Origin: Nocardia sienata NBRC 100364
GTDB taxonomy: Bacteria; Actinomycetota; Actinomycetes; Mycobacteriales; Mycobacteriaceae
Direction: 5' to 3'
Length of the DNA: 64,000 nucleotides
NCBI RefSeq assembly: GCF_001613205.1
Contig: NZ_BDBX01000003.1
Span: 1 to 64,000, forward strand
Every line of letters starts with the position of its first letter. Position 1 is the stretch's first letter. The position numbers and the translations under genes are program-made. The notes under the pieces are model-generated. The model had not been told where the DNA came from, did not search any database, and saw nothing but the letters and a program-made list of their open reading frames with translations. Shown one piece after another: positions 63,401 through 64,000 of this stretch.

Positions 63401-64000
63401 AGCTCGCTCAACGCCTCGGGCGTGCGCGCGGAAACGCCGATCAAGTGGGTGCGGCGCGACGGCGGGGTGGCGGGCACCGGCGGTGCCTGCGACACCACGC
63501 AGTGCGCGATACTGCCGCCCAGGCTGAAGGAGCTGACTCCGGCGGCGCGCACCGCGTCACCGCGCCACGGGCGGCTCTCGGTCACCACGTCGATACCGGC
63601 GGCCGCCAGGTCGAAGTCGCCGGTCGGCCTAGTGAAGTGCAGCGACGGGAACAGCTGCGCCTCCGACACGCTCAGCACGGCTTTGACCAGGCCGGCGATA
63701 CCCGAGGCATGATCGAGGTGACCGATGTTCGTCTTCACCGAGCCGATGGGCAGGCCGGGGCCGCCACCGAAAACAGCGCTGATCGATTCCAGTTCCACCG
63801 CGTCACCGAGCCGCGTCCCGGACCCGTGGGTCTCGAGATAACCGGCCGCGCGCGGATCGAGTCCGGCGGCCTCCCACGCCTTGGCGATGACGGCGCTCTG
63901 GGCGGCGGCGCTCGGTGTGCTGATGGTGGCGGCGGCCGCTCCGTTGTGCCGGGTCGCGCTGCCGCGGATCACCGCGTGGATCGGGGCACCGTCGGCCAGT
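60415..64000 (-). CDS. PKS/NRPS hybrid, KS-(degenerate AT)-ACP-C-half C; 5' end beyond window
   Basis: The frame is open to the window end (reading back from 64000 gives LADGAPIHAVIRGS, inside a ketosynthase), so the N-terminal part is missing. Numbering from the GTG at 63972: the ketosynthase His motifs are in ETHGSGTRLGD and VKTNIGHLDHA; residues about 250-440 align with an acyltransferase but lack GQG and have LLSAGSSRFAA where GHSxG should be; a carrier domain has GGNSLIAVQ (492-500); a condensation domain has HHAVTDG (683-689); and residues 1020-1170 resemble a lone C-domain lobe. It makes a polyketide unit and joins it to the first amino acid of the next protein. Confidence 0.92.
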   Translation of the reverse strand, partial: LADGAPIHAVIRGSATRHNGAAAATISTPSAAAQSAVIAKAWEAAGLDPRAAGYLETHGSGTRLGDAVELESISAVFGGGPGLPIGSVKTNIGHLDHASGIAGLVKAVLSVSEAQLFPSLHFTRPTGDFDLAAAGIDVVTESRPWRGDAVRAAGVSSFSLGGSIAHCVVSQAPPVPATPPSRRTHLIGVSARTPEALSELCARLAEAVRSTDGTLDEVAATLTLGRDQYEHRVAVTASDTAELAESLDKAAVCAHRVPTAPRVVLLLSPDAAAVPPGPAGTVAAQPPTLPAELPATGTTASVLAGQIAVHERLTACGVRFAALLSAGSSRFAARYLLGSRDGVEPADLVDAAPTIDGDRLLGAVRTLMAEGPVVFVEPSRDGRLAGLITDAVPDAEIVSAAADTADLNELLGRLYEYGVDLDWSAVAPVHARRIRLPGHPMRESGCWVDLPRAAASVVVPPAVPVPPHDHSDPVRWLRRTLAELLYTDDEIDEDADYFALGGNSLIAVQLVDRVEETYGFRPKLLDVYERPRLADFAELLATGRAAGTARAPIPALVAHDEPVMSSGQERMWFHHQFDPRTTLYNYPVVQLLRGPIDPDALHGTFDDLVERHETLRYNFAEVDGVAVLRIRDRLDDYVRRVDVSAEPDPLAAARDLVRAAATEPFDLAVDALLRVLLITVGPDTHVLQLTCHHAVTDGATPTILGRELPELYAARREGRPHRLAPLPIRYRDYAAWHRALLASSALDHELDYWRDTLADAPVLQLPTDFPRPDRKTYVGDLHPFTIPAQLLTDLRALAGRASVSLFVVLLSAFYLTLARHSGQRDIVVGTPTTGRGRSEFQDLIGYFNSTVALRTDFTADTTLPDLLTRVRSVVFDALEHQEIPFDRVVNAVAPQRDLSRTPLFDVLYIHQVTPRMERIDEAGAELFDLDHAASNEFGGLPTGTAKFDLTLITFEYTDSVARDIGACLEFSTELFTTQTVAALGDAFLEILTAMVSDAGAPPVEELIAGPRRNPDVTASIPTDRPRVGNTVEYEVVTRAIELDRAELDRFETALFDAYTVLLGWYSGGDRLRIGMPDGPDGARDVIVNVRPDTTWRILRDDPPESAASTDATTLRYLGHARVAPADTELALAWTPDSAELHVHYATALFDRSSAEAIADELVALARAAIDRPDEPVHDAVLGIEAFQDEQEIHP

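Noticed and set aside
1..64000. tRNA, rRNA, CRISPR arrays, IS elements, prophage or integrase attachment sites
   Set aside because: I looked for cloverleaf-like stems, regular repeats, transposase motifs and direct repeats at gene borders and found none that I can support. The holin-like protein is a chromosomal actinobacterial family, not evidence of a phage.

Overview
The window is high-GC actinobacterial DNA. Nocardia or a close mycolic-acid relative is the best guess: the gene families (AlkB with two rubredoxins, MspA-era style mixtures of FadD enzymes, PknK-like kinase, ECF41 sigma factor, AveC-type remnant, modular PKS/NRPS) fit that group, but no rRNA or other taxonomic marker is present, so this is inference. 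No tRNA, rRNA, CRISPR array, IS element or phage was seen. Both ends cut genes: a GT39-type membrane glycosyltransferase on the left and a PKS/NRPS on the right.

Layout. 1-10.8 kb: glycosyltransferase, amino-acid permease, MFS porter, a decayed SnoaL-like gene, a three-gene envelope operon (holin-like, DUF3618, DUF4235), a secreted sulfatase, a frameshifted solute-binding-protein remnant, a divergent LysR/F420-type oxidoreductase pair with a clear operator, and two small genes. 11.1-14.8 kb: alkane hydroxylase locus (TetR regulator divergent from alkB-rubredoxin-rubredoxin) followed by a PucR-type regulator. 15-20.3 kb: a truncated acyl-CoA synthetase, then manganese catalase, hemerythrin, metallo-hydrolase, an unknown 172-residue protein and a ZIP metal permease. 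20.5-29.1 kb: FadD, a GntR/Cache pair, a thiamine-diphosphate enzyme, a membrane protein and cytochrome oxidase subunit I. 29.4-36.6 kb: a kinase-ATPase-LuxR regulator, an ECF41 sigma factor operon, a TetR gene and an in-frame AveC/TetR chimera. 37-39.3 kb: a secreted histidine phosphatase, about 1.2 kb without convincing genes, and a 31-codon gene. 39.4-48.9 kb: an AraC-controlled catabolic cluster. 49.1-50.2 kb: YeiH-type exporter. 50.2-64 kb: a translationally coupled PKS/NRPS operon on the minus strand.

Most notable by reading: (1) a GTTT-N15-GGGTA(T/G/C) motif, the form of SigB/SigF-type stress promoters, occurs in front of six transcription units between 4.8 and 29.2 kb, plus one weaker copy, which would tie the oxidative-stress genes, envelope operon and an oxidase gene into one regulon. 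(2) The catabolic cluster combines a TauD/TfdA dioxygenase, a BKACE enzyme and a succinyl-CoA:3-ketoacid-type transferase; together they suggest a route in which a beta-keto acid is cleaved to acetoacetate, which the transferase then activates. Its transferase beta subunit carries a one-base frameshift near the C-terminus. (3) The PKS/NRPS line has a degenerate acyltransferase, two half-condensation domains, a condensation domain whose catalytic His is Arg, and a terminal condensation domain in place of a thioesterase.
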